Shown: piece after piece, positions 6,648 to 6,741 of the stretch
Layout: each line of letters opens with the position of its first letter
Position numbering within the stretch: the stretch's first letter is position 1
Assembly (NCBI GenBank): GCA_017560605.1
Contig: JAFZEQ010000070.1
Location: forward strand, 1 to 6,741
Direction of reading: 5' to 3'
DNA length: 6,741 nucleotides
Origin: Paludibacteraceae bacterium
GTDB taxonomy: Bacteria > Bacteroidota > Bacteroidia > Bacteroidales > Paludibacteraceae
Position numbers and translations under genes: made by a program
The notes under the pieces: generated by a model
The model's database searches: none
The model's input: only the letters and a program-made list of their open reading frames with translations
Told to the model about the DNA's origin: nothing

Positions 6648-6659
6648 TGAATTGCATGT
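6632..6659. repeat. Perfect 11-base inverted repeat spanning the stop codon
   Basis: ACATGCAATTC (6632-6642) and GAATTGCATGT (6649-6659) are exact complements with the 6-base loop GTTGAT; a G-U pair (6631/6660) can extend the stem. The stop codon TGA (6645-6647) lies in the loop, so the left arm encodes the last residues and the right arm is untranslated. There is no T-run after it, so it is not a textbook intrinsic terminator. It may still end or protect the transcript 3' end. Confidence 0.75.
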
Positions 6660-6666
6660 TAAAGAG

Positions 6667-6712
6667 TTTCACGCGCAGAGCGCTATTTCACGCAGCAAAG
6701 CTGCTATTTCAA
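6667..6712. repeat. Two tandem mini-hairpins separated by TATTTCAC
   Basis: TTTCAC (6667-6672) leads into GCGC-AGA-GCGC (6673-6683). TATTTCAC (6684-6691) then leads into GCAGC-AAA-GCTGC (6692-6704), and TATTTCAA closes (6705-6712). The linkers are almost identical, while the stems differ in sequence and length (4 and 5 pairs) yet remain perfectly self-complementary. This looks like an intergenic palindromic repeat family rather than chance, and it could act with the preceding inverted repeat at the transcript 3' end. Confidence 0.6.
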
Positions 6713-6723
6713 ACTTTTAAACA

Positions 6724-6741
6724 ATGAAACAGCCCACAGGG
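6724..6741 (+). CDS. Possible first codons of a downstream gene (partial)
   Basis: An ATG at 6724 opens a frame reading MKQPTG to the window edge, preceded by an A/T-rich stretch (TTTTAAACA) of the kind that precedes starts in Bacteroidota. Six codons cannot establish a gene, and no promoter is visible between it and the repeats. Treat it as a marker only. Confidence 0.2.

Noticed and set aside
6632..6665. Intrinsic (Rho-independent) terminator
   Set aside because: The stem is perfect but only moderately GC-rich and is followed by TTAAAGAG with no T-run, so the standard call is not justified.

Overview
The window looks like a piece of a Bacteroidales (Bacteroidota) chromosome. Four things point that way. 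A -33/-7 promoter of the Bacteroidota type (TTTG, 20 bp, TAACTTTG) sits about 65 bases before the gene. There is no Shine-Dalgarno sequence, only an A-rich stretch before the ATG. The gene is one giant secreted Asn/Thr/Tyr-rich protein. Its C-terminal half matches, from memory, a family of very large surface or secreted proteins common in gut, oral and rumen Bacteroidales. Genus cannot be decided from this window.

Layout: bases 1-344 are AT-rich intergenic DNA, possibly with the tail of an upstream gene in the first 82 bases. They hold a small hairpin, a tandem decamer array, a triple ATCCGTG repeat and a promoter with nine A residues in its spacer. Bases 345-6647 are a single 2100-codon gene. 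Bases 6648-6741 hold a perfect inverted repeat that starts inside the gene and carries the stop codon in its loop, then two tandem mini-hairpins, then possibly the first codons of a next gene.

The protein, in order: signal peptide (1-31); low-complexity exported segment (32-113); a PIGD motif, hydrophobic helix and Arg/Lys cluster that looks like a C-terminal sorting signal but lies internally (114-141); Asn-rich linker; a second complete signal peptide starting at Met160 (160-189); a beta-rich region with a carbohydrate-binding-like module (about 361-422); five divergent InlB-type B-repeats plus a sixth degenerate one (523-1142); another module resembling glycan-binding folds (about 1147-1243); a long beta-rich region; and a conserved C-terminal block ending in a short tail that may be an export or anchoring signal. 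No catalytic motif was seen, so a structural, adhesive or glycan-binding surface role is most likely.

The most unusual point is the N-terminus. It reads as two exported proteins joined in frame: a small signal-peptide-plus-sorting-helix protein followed by a separately secreted giant. Either the two were fused, or Met160 is a second (or the only) translation start for the large protein. I did not find a clearly new multi-gene system; the window is essentially one gene and its flanks.
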